From: Ignavibacteriaceae bacterium
Lineage (GTDB): Bacteria > Bacteroidota > Ignavibacteria > Ignavibacteriales > Ignavibacteriaceae
Assembly: GCA_022865965.1 (NCBI GenBank)
Contig: JALHTS010000203.1
Coordinates: forward strand, 1 to 7,346
Length of the DNA stretch: 7,346 bases
Direction of reading: 5' to 3'
Part shown: positions 1-5,496 of the stretch, one piece after another
How positions within the stretch are numbered: position 1 is the first letter of the stretch
Layout: the number at the start of each line of letters is the position of its first letter
Translations under genes and position numbers: made by a program
Notes under the pieces: model-generated
What the model was told of the DNA's origin: nothing
The model's database searches: none
What the model saw: only the letters and a program-made list of their open reading frames with translations

Positions 1-22
1 ATCAGAAATAAAAGAGAAACAG

Positions 23-1105
23 ATGCAAATAGGAATAGTAGGACTGCCATATTCCGGGAAATCAACACTTTTTCAAACAATTACAAAAACACTTTTAGAT
101 CCCGCAGAGCTTTCAAAATCAGAAGCACATCAGGCTGTTATTAAAGTGCCGGATGCAAGACTTGACAAACTAACGGAAATGTTCAATCCGGGAAAAAAAG
201 TAAATGCAACAATTGAAGTTGTAGATGTTGTTGGTTTACAAAAAGGTGATTCTGGCTCTACACAGTTTACGGGAAATTTTCTTTCTAAGGTAAAAACTAA
301 TGATGCGCTTGTTCAGGTAGTACGACTGTTTTCAAATGAGTCCGTTCCACATCCTGATGGATCAATAAATATGGCGCGGGATATTGACTCGTTTGAAACC
401 GAGTTTATTATTTCAGACATGACTTTGATTGAAAAAAGACTAGAGAACATCAAGAAACAAATAATGAAAACGAATGATGATAAGCTTAAACGTGAAGTTC
501 CCCTTCTTGAAAGATGTCTTGAGCTTCTTCAGAATGAAACCCCACTTCGTGATCATAGCTTCACTAAAGATGAAATGTTAATTTTGAGAACCTATCAGCT
601 TCTTTCAATCAAGCCAATGCTGATTGCTCTTAACTTCGATGAAGCGCAAATAAATAATACAGAGCCCTATCTTGGCGAACTCGTAAAGAAAAAACTTAGT
701 CATAATACAAAAGCACTGTACTTTTTCGGTCAGATTGAATTGGAAATGGCAGAACTTTCGGATGAAGATGCTAAAGTTTTTATGGCTGATTACGGAATTA
801 AAGAATCTGCGCTTGATAGTTTAATCAGAGAATCTTATGACCTGCTTGGTCTTCAATCTTTCTTCACGGTTGGTGATGATGAATGCCGCGCATGGACAAT
901 TAGAAAAGGAATGAATGCACAGGAATCGGCAGGAGAAATTCACACAGATTTTTTCAAAAAATTTATCCGCGCAGAAGTTGTTTCTTATGATGATTATCTT
1001 GAGCTCGGTTCGTTTCCTAAAGCAAAAGAAGCCGGAAAATGGAGATTGGAAGGTAAAGAATATATTGTTAAAGATGGAGATATTATTTCAGTAAGACATA
1101 GTTAA
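23..1105 (+). CDS. Divergent YchF/Obg-family GTPase with C-terminal TGS-like (DUF933) domain
   Basis: A 360-residue protein, close to the usual YchF length of about 363. YchF proteins are ribosome-associated P-loop NTPases that often prefer ATP. The P-loop GLPYSGKST is at residues 7-15, the G3 motif DVVG at 68-71 followed by Leu72, and a YchF-like G4 position at N204-F-D-E207. The Leu after DxxG matches the hydrophobic residue that replaces catalytic Gln in this family. Residues 279-359 form the DUF933/TGS-like end, with the RAWTI, GEIHTDF, FIRAE, KEAGKWR and YIVKDGD blocks of YchF. It departs from standard YchF in the P-loop (Tyr-Ser where Asn-Val is usual), and the YPFxTI-type switch I segment is not recognisable around residues 28-42. 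The ATG is chosen because M-x-IGIVGLP matches the family N-terminus; only a weak GAGA lies upstream and the frame has no stop in the 22 nt before it. It is probably the first or an internal gene of the operon. A YchF paralogue rather than the main copy is possible, hence no symbol. Confidence 0.9.
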   Translation: MQIGIVGLPYSGKSTLFQTITKTLLDPAELSKSEAHQAVIKVPDARLDKLTEMFNPGKKVNATIEVVDVVGLQKGDSGSTQFTGNFLSKVKTNDALVQVVRLFSNESVPHPDGSINMARDIDSFETEFIISDMTLIEKRLENIKKQIMKTNDDKLKREVPLLERCLELLQNETPLRDHSFTKDEMLILRTYQLLSIKPMLIALNFDEAQINNTEPYLGELVKKKLSHNTKALYFFGQIELEMAELSDEDAKVFMADYGIKESALDSLIRESYDLLGLQSFFTVGDDECRAWTIRKGMNAQESAGEIHTDFFKKFIRAEVVSYDDYLELGSFPKAKEAGKWRLEGKEYIVKDGDIISVRHS

Positions 1106-1127
1106 GTCAGGCGAAATTCATTTATTA

Positions 1128-1152
1128 AATTGTTAATTTGCAAACAACAATT
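1128..1152. repeat. Nested inverted repeat before the DUF1844 gene
   Basis: AATTGTT (1128-1134) and AACAATT (1146-1152) form perfect 7-bp arms, and the 11-nt loop itself contains the palindrome TTTGCAAA (1137-1144). It ends just before the AGAAAG ribosome-site candidate of the downstream gene. It could be a weak mRNA hairpin or an operator, but in AT-rich DNA a 7-bp inverted repeat may be chance. Confidence 0.25.
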
Positions 1153-1163
1153 AGAAAGATTTT

Positions 1164-1430
1164 ATGGAAGATAAGTGGACAAATGAAATGCTATTTATAC
1201 AGCTTGTAATGCAAAACCATCAGATGGCAATGATGTCTCTGGGAAAACTGGAAAATCCCGTTGCCGGAAAAACAGAACAGAATCTTGAGTTTGCAAAACT
1301 TTCGATTGATACTCTTGATATGATAAAAGAAAAAACGAAAGGCAATCTTTCCGAGTACGAAGAGAAATTCCTTGATGAAACGCTTAAAGAAGTTAAGCTC
1401 GTTTATGTAAATGAGATGAACAAAAATTAG
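1164..1430 (+). CDS. DUF1844 domain protein
   Basis: An 88-residue, probably cytosolic helical protein that matches DUF1844 over nearly its whole length. The recognisable parts are an N-terminal hydrophobic helix (about residues 8-27), the LGKLENPVAGKTEQNLE segment (about 27-43, comparable to LG..pnP.tg....nL in the family), and the LDMIKEKTKGNL-x-EEE block (about 51-67) leading into a final helix. Its function is unknown; the domain is usually a small stand-alone protein. The start is supported by an AGAAAG element 5 nt upstream. It lies 58 nt after the GTPase and 36 nt before nadK on the same strand, which suggests co-transcription with these housekeeping genes. I see no catalytic motif, signal peptide or cysteine. 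Confidence 0.85.
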   Translation: MEDKWTNEMLFIQLVMQNHQMAMMSLGKLENPVAGKTEQNLEFAKLSIDTLDMIKEKTKGNLSEYEEKFLDETLKEVKLVYVNEMNKN

Positions 1431-1466
1431 ATCACAACTTTATACAAATAATAACGAGAAGCGGCA

Positions 1467-2363
1467 ATGCTAATTGGTATCGTTGCTAACATAACAAAAG
1501 AAAACGTGCTTGAGGTTGTTTCGTCCTTCATTCACAAGCTTAAAGAGAACAAACTCGATTATCTGCTTACAAAATCTCTTGTCGAAGATAAGGGTAAACT
1601 AAAGATCCAGCTCGATGAAGAATTTCCTAATGAAGATAAAGAAATTTATGAGAAAAGTGATCTGATACTTTCCATCGGCGGCGACGGTACAATGCTGGCA
1701 ACGGCCTATCATGCTTTTCATTACGATAAACCCGTACTGGGGGTAAACCTTGGGAAACTTGGTTTTCTTGTTGAGGCTGATGTTGTTCATATGGACAAAA
1801 TAATTGAGGCAATAAAAACAGAAAATTATACTATTGATGAACGAATGGTAATTACGGGTGATTGCGTCGGCTACGGCTGCGAAAAGCTGTATGCGATTAA
1901 TGATATCGTAATCGAAAAAGGCGGCTGGCCAAAAATGATTGAGCTTACTGCCTGGGTAGACGGTGAATATGTAACAACTTTTTCCGCAGATGGATTGATT
2001 GTTGCTACGCCAACCGGTTCAACAGGCTATTCAATTTCTGTGGGTGGGCCGATAGTTTCTCCCCAATCAAAGGTAATAACGCTTTCGCCTATTTCGCCGC
2101 ATAGCTTAACAGTACGCCCGCTGGTTTTGCCAAGTAATCAGGAGCTTCTTATCCGTGCTGATTCGCCCCATACCGATATTAAAGTAAGCTGCGATGGACA
2201 AAGAGTTTTTACATTTCCGCCTCCTTACGAAATAACAATCAGAAAATATGAAAAACCATTAAAGCTTGTCCATACATCATTAACAACATATTTTGAAACC
2301 CTGAGGAAAAAACTTCTTTGGGGAGTTGATGTGCGTTTCAATCGTCAAGATAATAAGGAATAA
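1467..2363 (+). CDS. nadK: NAD kinase
   Basis: A 298-residue ATP-NAD kinase, which phosphorylates NAD+ to NADP+ in the cytosol; length is normal for bacterial NadK. The hallmark GGDGT is at residues 71-75 with the preceding LILSI strand. NLGKLGFL follows at 94-101, the Asn-Asp pair of the NAD site at N145-D146, and the glycine-rich substrate block DGLIVATPTGSTGYSISVGG at 175-194, followed by PIVSP. The C-terminal part has the expected all-beta region with SLTVRPLVLP and SCDGQ. The start gives a typical MLIGIVAN N-terminus; only a weak GAGAAG lies about 10 nt upstream. It sits 36 nt after the DUF1844 gene and ends 1 nt before the next start codon, so translational coupling to the exported thioredoxin-like gene is likely. 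All family motifs are intact. Confidence 0.97.
   Translation: MLIGIVANITKENVLEVVSSFIHKLKENKLDYLLTKSLVEDKGKLKIQLDEEFPNEDKEIYEKSDLILSIGGDGTMLATAYHAFHYDKPVLGVNLGKLGFLVEADVVHMDKIIEAIKTENYTIDERMVITGDCVGYGCEKLYAINDIVIEKGGWPKMIELTAWVDGEYVTTFSADGLIVATPTGSTGYSISVGGPIVSPQSKVITLSPISPHSLTVRPLVLPSNQELLIRADSPHTDIKVSCDGQRVFTFPPPYEITIRKYEKPLKLVHTSLTTYFETLRKKLLWGVDVRFNRQDNKE
2355..2359 (+). promoter_or_regulatory. Ribosome binding site deciding the thioredoxin-like start
   Basis: AAGGA inside the last codons of nadK, 5 nt before the ATG at 2365. It is one of the better Shine-Dalgarno matches in the window and favours this start over the ATG at 2326. Its place within the nadK coding sequence fits coupled translation. 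Confidence 0.6.
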
Positions 2364-2364
2364 A

Positions 2365-2868
2365 ATGAAAACAACACTTTTTATAATCGTGTTTTTTCTC
2401 AGTTCATTTGTTTTCGCCCAGACTAATTATGAAATACAGACCGATGAAAAAACCGGAAAGGAAATAATTGTCGGAACTTATACAAGAGATATCTTGCTTT
2501 TATCGGAATGGGAGGAGGAATATTCTACTTATAGTGTTGATGCAATTGCTGCGGATGAAATTATTCCACTCATAGAAAACATTAAAATAAAAATTATCGG
2601 TGCTTCATGGTGCAGTGATTCTCGTGAGCAAATTCCGCGATTTTATAAAATATTAGACTACATGGATTTTCCGGAAGTAGGTGTCGAGCTAATTTTTGTT
2701 AACAGAAATAAAGCGGGCCTTGCCGATGAGGTTACCGGGCTGGGAATTGAGCTTGTTCCCACATTCATATTTTACAAAAATGATTCTGAGCTTGGTAGAA
2801 TAATTGAAACACCTTATGAAAGTCTTGAGCTGGATCTGCTCAACATTCTAAATGAAACAACGGAGTGA
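2365..2868 (+). CDS. Exported thioredoxin-fold protein with CxxS active site
   Basis: A 167-residue precursor. Residues 1-18 form a signal peptide (Lys, then a long Leu/Ile/Phe core, ending in FVFA) with likely cleavage before Gln19, so the protein should act in the periplasm. The thioredoxin fold is shown by strand KIKIIGAS (74-81), the active-site segment W82-C83-S84-D85-S86 at the start of a helix, strand VELIFVN (107-113) and the cis-proline turn V131-P132-T133. The second active-site cysteine is replaced by Ser86, giving C-x-x-S, so ordinary disulfide exchange is doubtful. Monothiol isomerase, thiol-binding or sensor roles are possible; proteins with WC[G/S]D-type sites are known. I chose the ATG at 2365 over the in-frame ATG at 2326. 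The later start has an AAGGA 5 nt upstream, gives a clean signal peptide, and lies 1 nt after the nadK stop, whereas the earlier one is inside nadK. Substrate is unknown. Confidence 0.88.
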   Translation: MKTTLFIIVFFLSSFVFAQTNYEIQTDEKTGKEIIVGTYTRDILLLSEWEEEYSTYSVDAIAADEIIPLIENIKIKIIGASWCSDSREQIPRFYKILDYMDFPEVGVELIFVNRNKAGLADEVTGLGIELVPTFIFYKNDSELGRIIETPYESLELDLLNILNETTE

Positions 2869-2870
2869 TA

Positions 2871-2916
2871 TTTTGCAAAATTTTGACAATATATCTACGC
2901 AACGGTTCAATATTGT
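2871..2916. promoter_or_regulatory. Palindrome-rich gap before hldD
   Basis: The 97-nt gap holds the perfect palindrome TTTTGCAAAA (2871-2880), a consensus-like TTGACA (2883-2888), and an inverted repeat ACAATAT (2886-2892) / ATATTGT (2910-2916) with a 17-nt spacer. CAATATTG (2908-2915) is palindromic too. No -10 or TAnnTTTG box sits at a normal distance from TTGACA, so a promoter is not established. The elements could be an operator, a weak terminator of the upstream operon, or AT-rich chance. Confidence 0.3.
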
Positions 2917-2965
2917 AAAATAGAATATGGTTAATTAAAAAATCATTAAACAATAAAGAGTAAAT

Positions 2966-3940
2966 ATGATTATAGTAACGGGTGGCGCCGGTTTTATAGG
3001 CAGCGCAATTATCTGGAGATTAAATGAACTCGGAACAGATAAAATAATTATCGTTGACGAACTTGGCAAAGATGAAAAATGGAAAAATCTTGTTGGGTTG
3101 AAGTTTGAAGATTTTGTCGACAAACAAGTTTTCATCGATCATATTCGCAATGAAAAAATTCTTTACAAGGTTGATGCGATACTCCATCTTGGGGCAATTT
3201 CATCAACAATAGAAAAAGATGCCGATCTTTTGCTTTCGAACAATTACAACTACACAGAAACGCTTGCACGGTTCTGTTTAAAAAATGATATTCGTTTTAT
3301 TTACGCATCGTCCGCTGCAACATACGGTGATGGCACAAAAGGTTTTGATGATGACGAGGATAAATTAGAATCTCTTCGTCCCTTGAATATGTACGGCTAC
3401 TCAAAGCAACTTTTTGATCTCTGGGCAAAACGTCACGGTGCTTTTAATAAAATAGTCGGAATAAAATATTTCAATGTTTACGGACCAAACGAATATCACA
3501 AAGGCGATATGCGTTCAGTTGTACACAAAGCATTTGAACAAGTTAGAGATACCGGCAAAGTTAGATTATTCAAATCTCGAAGACCGGATTACAAAGACGG
3601 CGAACAGATGCGCGATTTTGTTTATATAAAAGATGCCGTTGATATGACTTTATACTTTCTTGAAAATAAAGAGAAGAACGGGCTTTATAATGTGGGTGCC
3701 GGCAAAGCAAGAAGCTGGAATGATCTTGTTAAGTCTTTATTTAATGCTATGGGTAAACCGGTCAATATTGAATATTTTGATCTGCCGGATCATCTTGCGG
3801 ACAAATATCAATACTTCACGGAAGCTACTCTAAACAAATTAAGAGATTCGGGATATACTTTGCTGACAACGTCGCTTGAAGATGGTATAACAGATTACGT
3901 AAAAAATTATTTACTTAAAAAGTCTTATCTGGGTTATTGA
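2966..3940 (+). CDS. hldD: ADP-L-glycero-D-manno-heptose 6-epimerase
   Basis: A 324-residue short-chain dehydrogenase/reductase-fold enzyme that converts ADP-D-glycero-D-manno-heptose to the L-glycero form, the last step in making the heptose donor for the LPS inner core. The N-terminal Rossmann motif TGGAGFIGS is at residues 5-13, HLGAISST at 74-81 and the YASSAATYG block at 113-121. The catalytic pair is Y143-x3-K147 within MYGYSK. The HldD-specific FNVYGPNEYHKGDM block is at 169-182, where K179 corresponds to the second catalytic residue K178 of the E. coli enzyme. RDFVYIKD at 216-223 and YNVGAGKARSW at 241-251 are also typical. It is slightly longer than E. coli HldD (310). The start has AAAGAG 5 nt upstream. 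It lies 97 nt after the thioredoxin-like gene on the same strand and may be read through or have its own promoter. Its presence implies a heptose-containing LPS. Confidence 0.95.
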   Translation: MIIVTGGAGFIGSAIIWRLNELGTDKIIIVDELGKDEKWKNLVGLKFEDFVDKQVFIDHIRNEKILYKVDAILHLGAISSTIEKDADLLLSNNYNYTETLARFCLKNDIRFIYASSAATYGDGTKGFDDDEDKLESLRPLNMYGYSKQLFDLWAKRHGAFNKIVGIKYFNVYGPNEYHKGDMRSVVHKAFEQVRDTGKVRLFKSRRPDYKDGEQMRDFVYIKDAVDMTLYFLENKEKNGLYNVGAGKARSWNDLVKSLFNAMGKPVNIEYFDLPDHLADKYQYFTEATLNKLRDSGYTLLTTSLEDGITDYVKNYLLKKSYLGY

Positions 3941-3956
3941 AAAAACGAGATTATGC

Positions 3957-3997
3957 GTGAGAGCAAGATATTTTTATATTCTTAGTCTTGCTTTCAC
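3957..3997. terminator. Strong hairpin, probable bidirectional terminator between convergent genes
   Basis: GTGAGAGCAAGA (3957-3968) pairs with TCTTGCTTTCAC (3986-3997) over 12 positions with a single G-U, around a 17-nt AT-rich loop. It lies 16 nt past the hldD stop and 9 nt past the stop of the convergent acidic-protein gene. A run of six A at about 3940-3945 would be the U-tract for minus-strand transcripts, although about 10 nt from the stem; on the plus strand the tail is only moderately T-rich. A second copy of the 3' arm, TCTTGCTCT (3998-4006), can pair perfectly with 3960-3968 instead. Confidence 0.65.
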
Positions 3998-4006
3998 TCT
4001 TGCTCT

Positions 4007-4321
4007 TTAATTGAAGGGCGTCTCCTCGTCGTCGTCAAAAAGATCGTCTTCATCGAGTTCATCTATCTCTAGATCATCTTCAAGAACATCCTCATCGCCC
4101 GGTTCTTTATCAAACAAGTCCTCGTCTTCTTCTTCATCTCCATAATAATCATCATCTTCAGCAAGATCATCATTCTCATCATCAGATTTGTCACGATCCT
4201 CGTCATCGTCTTTTTTGCGACGCTTTGCTGCAAAAAGTGATTCTTCATAAAAATAATCTGGTTTGGTAACCGAATCTATTTCTTCTTCATTCAAATCTTT
4301 TCTTAATTCGGACATGTCCAT
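4007..4321 (-). CDS. Highly acidic small protein of unknown function
   Basis: A 104-residue protein of which 52 residues are Asp or Glu (31 D, 21 E by my count). I do not recognise a family. Residues 1-32 are more ordinary and could form a helix (SELRKDLNEEEI) followed by KPDYFYEESLFAA; residues 33-37 are a basic KRRKK patch; from about 38 to 100 the chain is almost unbroken acidic sequence with scattered Leu/Phe/Tyr, and it ends TPFN. No signal peptide, membrane span or cysteine. Such chains are usually disordered and may act as nucleic-acid mimics, chaperone-like tails or cation binders; none is shown here. The first ATG is preferred because GGAGA lies about 9 nt upstream. Support for a real gene comes from that ribosome site, the terminator hairpin just after the stop and the ordinary N-terminal segment. 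The acidic tract alone could be low-complexity DNA. Confidence 0.7.
   Translation of the reverse strand: MDMSELRKDLNEEEIDSVTKPDYFYEESLFAAKRRKKDDDEDRDKSDDENDDLAEDDDYYGDEEEDEDLFDKEPGDEDVLEDDLEIDELDEDDLFDDDEETPFN
4016..4213. repeat. Imperfect Asp/Glu trinucleotide low-complexity tract
   Basis: Within the acidic-protein gene the plus strand is dominated by TCATC/TCGTC/TCTTC triplet patterns, the complement of GAT, GAC and GAA codons. Mixed GAT, GAC and GAA/GAG use shows the tract is not a pure microsatellite, which favours selection for acidic residues over simple slippage. Confidence 0.6.
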
Positions 4322-4349
4322 GCTGTGCTGTCTCCGGATTTTGGTTCTA

Positions 4350-4378
4350 TGTATCAGTTGTTTTGTTTATCCTGTCAA
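4350..4378 (-). promoter_or_regulatory. Possible sigma70-like promoter for the acidic-protein gene
   Basis: On the minus strand a perfect TTGACA (complement of 4373-4378) is followed after 17 nt by GATACA (complement of 4350-4355), a poor -10 match. It is about 30 nt upstream of the acidic gene's start. The -35 and spacing are good, the -10 weak. No TAnnTTTG box was found on this strand here. Confidence 0.25.
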
Positions 4379-4440
4379 AATCTGTGAATTCTAAAATTAA
4401 AAACCAAATAAAAAATAAAATCTATTTTTGTTCATAATCC

Positions 4441-4492
4441 TTTATTAAAAGTTAATCGTGTACTATAACTTTGTCAATGCTAATTTTATAAT
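4441..4492 (+). promoter_or_regulatory. Candidate promoter for the NUDIX gene
   Basis: TAACTTTG (4466-4473) fits the Bacteroidota -7 consensus TAnnTTTG, with TTTA (4441-4444, one base off the -33 TTTG) 21 nt upstream, giving a leader of about 30 nt. A classical TATAAT also occurs at 4487-4492, but the nearest -35-like TTGTCA (4471-4476) is only 10 nt away. Which box is used depends on the host sigma factor. Confidence 0.35.
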
Positions 4493-4506
4493 AATCGGAT
4501 TAAACG

Positions 4507-4971
4507 ATGAAACTCGCAACTCTTTGTTATGTTACAGATAAAAACCAAACCGAAACACTAATGATTCACCGCGTGAAAAAACAAAATGATTATCATGAAG
4601 GCAAGTGGAACGGACTTGGCGGCAAGTTCGATCCTGGTGAAAGTCCCGAAGAATGTGCAATAAGAGAAATAGAAGAAGAGTGCGGATTAAAAGTAAAATC
4701 CTTAACGATGAAAGGATTTATAACCTTCCCTTTGTTTGATGGAAAAGAGGATTGGTATGTTTTTCTTTTTACAGCTAATGAATTCGAGGGCACACTAATC
4801 GATTCACCGGAAGGTCATCTTGAATGGATACCAAATGAAAAGCTTACAGAAATAAATTTATGGGAAGGAGATAAAATTTTTATTCCCTGGCTTTTTGAAG
4901 ATAGGTTCTTTAGTGCCAAGTTTAATTATGAAGATGGCAAATTTGTGGATTATACGGTAAACTTTTATTAA
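4507..4971 (+). CDS. MTH1-like NUDIX hydrolase (probable 8-oxo-dGTP diphosphatase)
   Basis: A 154-residue NUDIX enzyme expected to hydrolyse oxidised purine nucleoside triphosphates, chiefly 8-oxo-dGTP, to the monophosphate and so protect DNA from A:T to C:G mutation. The NUDIX box G-x5-E-x7-REUxEExGU spans residues 39-61 (G39, E45, R53, E54, E57, E58, G60) and is intact; these glutamates bind Mg2+. Beyond the box it follows human MTH1 in WNGLGGK (34-40, with N35 in the base-binding position), an LWEGDKIFIP segment (118-127) matching the MTH1 MWPDD-x-x-FP base pocket, and a C-terminal DYT strand. At the two MTH1 pocket aspartates this protein has Gly121 and Asp122, so base selectivity may differ. 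No clear Shine-Dalgarno precedes the ATG, and it has its own upstream region divergent from the acidic gene. No signal peptide, so cytosolic. Confidence 0.9.
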   Translation: MKLATLCYVTDKNQTETLMIHRVKKQNDYHEGKWNGLGGKFDPGESPEECAIREIEEECGLKVKSLTMKGFITFPLFDGKEDWYVFLFTANEFEGTLIDSPEGHLEWIPNEKLTEINLWEGDKIFIPWLFEDRFFSAKFNYEDGKFVDYTVNFY

Positions 4972-4984
4972 TGGTTTTTATCCA

Positions 4985-4999
4985 GACACCCTTGGTGTT
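4985..4999 (+). terminator. Short hairpin after the NUDIX gene, weak terminator candidate
   Basis: ACACC (4986-4990) and GGTGT (4994-4998) pair around a 3-nt CTT loop, extended by G4985-T4999 wobble, 13 nt after the stop. There is no immediate T-run, so termination here is uncertain. Confidence 0.3.
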
Positions 5000-5033
5000 C
5001 TATAAGATTTAAGTGGACTTCTTATTTTTAAAC

Positions 5034-5072
5034 TATTTTTGGTAGTTCAAGTAGCTGTTAATTATTTTTGGT
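5034..5072 (+). promoter_or_regulatory. Tandem TATTTTTGGT boxes, candidate -33/-7 promoter
   Basis: The 10-mer TATTTTTGGT occurs at 5034-5043 and 5063-5072, 29 nt apart. Each contains TATTTTTG, an exact fit to the Bacteroidota -7 consensus TAnnTTTG. For the second copy, the TTTG at 5038-5041 within the first copy serves as a -33 box with a 21-nt spacer. A start near 5075 would leave a leader of about 80 nt before the small membrane protein gene. The surrounding DNA is T-rich, which raises the chance of coincidence. Confidence 0.35.
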
Positions 5073-5085
5073 TTTTTCGTTTCTA

Positions 5086-5117
5086 ATAATTTATTATTGT
5101 GGTAAATAATAAGTTGT
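5086..5117 (+). promoter_or_regulatory. Leader hairpin upstream of the small membrane protein gene
   Basis: TTATTATT (5091-5098) and AATAATAA (5105-5112) pair perfectly around a 6-nt GTGGTA loop. The stem extends outward to 5086 and 5117 with two G-U pairs, 13 pairs in all. It lies between the candidate promoter and the gene. A T6 run at 5130-5135 is too far downstream for a standard terminator, though attenuation is possible. The stem is almost all A-U, so it is only moderately stable. Confidence 0.35.
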
Positions 5118-5157
5118 ACGCCATTGCGATTTTTTGTGGTAATATTATTACAAATGT

Positions 5158-5496
5158 ATGTTAGAACAATTTGGTAGTATATTTCTTCTTCTCGGCCCGA
5201 TAGTTATTATTGCGATTGGCGTAGCAATAACGATAATTTTTACATCACTACGGAGCGGTGTAAAACGCTGGATGGTGCTTTTTATAGGACCAATACTTAC
5301 AATCCTCGTCGCATTTGGAGCAACATATCTGGTAACCACGTTCATTGATCCTGCAGAGGGATCAGGATTTCTCTTGGGAGGTGCAGCAGTGGCTATATAC
5401 TTTATGGCACTTTTTCTATATTATCCACTTCTGGTCATTGTCGCAGTAGTTCAATATTTCAAAAAGCAAAAAAGATTACCCACTCAAAACTCGTAG
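5158..5496 (+). CDS. Small three-span inner-membrane protein, unknown function
   Basis: A 112-residue hydrophobic protein that I do not recognise. Membrane segments are at about residues 7-29, 38-62 and 70-101, with a basic SLRSGVKR loop after the first and a basic KKQKR tail, so by the positive-inside rule the C-terminus is probably cytoplasmic. The loop between spans 2 and 3 (DPAEGSG) is short and acidic. No catalytic motif or cysteine. No ribosome site is evident; another ATG at 5154 overlaps in a different frame. The coding sequence ends in an A-rich stretch (5461-5473), after which a different frame stays open and protein-like to 5648. The annotated C-terminus LPTQNS may therefore be a frameshift product of a longer protein. 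It stands alone between the NUDIX gene and the convergent outer-membrane gene. Confidence 0.6.
   Translation: MLEQFGSIFLLLGPIVIIAIGVAITIIFTSLRSGVKRWMVLFIGPILTILVAFGATYLVTTFIDPAEGSGFLLGGAAVAIYFMALFLYYPLLVIVAVVQYFKKQKRLPTQNS

Larger units (their letters stand above)
4322..4506. other. Divergent intergenic region
   Basis: About 185 nt between the divergently transcribed acidic-protein and NUDIX genes. It contains both candidate promoters and an A-rich tract at about 4395-4420 that could be intrinsically curved. No open frame or RNA structure stands out. Confidence 0.6.

Noticed and set aside
1599..1812. Two minus-strand open frames inside nadK
   Set aside because: They overlap the conserved GGDGT region of NAD kinase and are shadow frames.
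2326..2364. Earlier in-frame ATG giving 13 more residues to the thioredoxin-like protein
   Set aside because: It lies inside nadK, lacks a ribosome site and would bury the signal peptide; the ATG at 2365 has AAGGA at correct spacing.
4471..4492. TTGTCA plus TATAAT as a sigma70 promoter for the NUDIX gene
   Set aside because: The spacer is only 10 nt, too short for sigma70; at most the TATAAT or the overlapping TAACTTTG box acts alone.
4972..5157. Insertion sequence or attachment-site remnant
   Set aside because: No terminal inverted repeats, target-site duplication or transposase fragment could be seen; the repeats present are short promoter-like boxes and a local hairpin.
5148..5345. Minus-strand open frame over the small membrane protein
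   Set aside because: It mirrors the membrane-protein codons, has no ribosome site and no protein-like pattern; the plus-strand reading has clear membrane spans.
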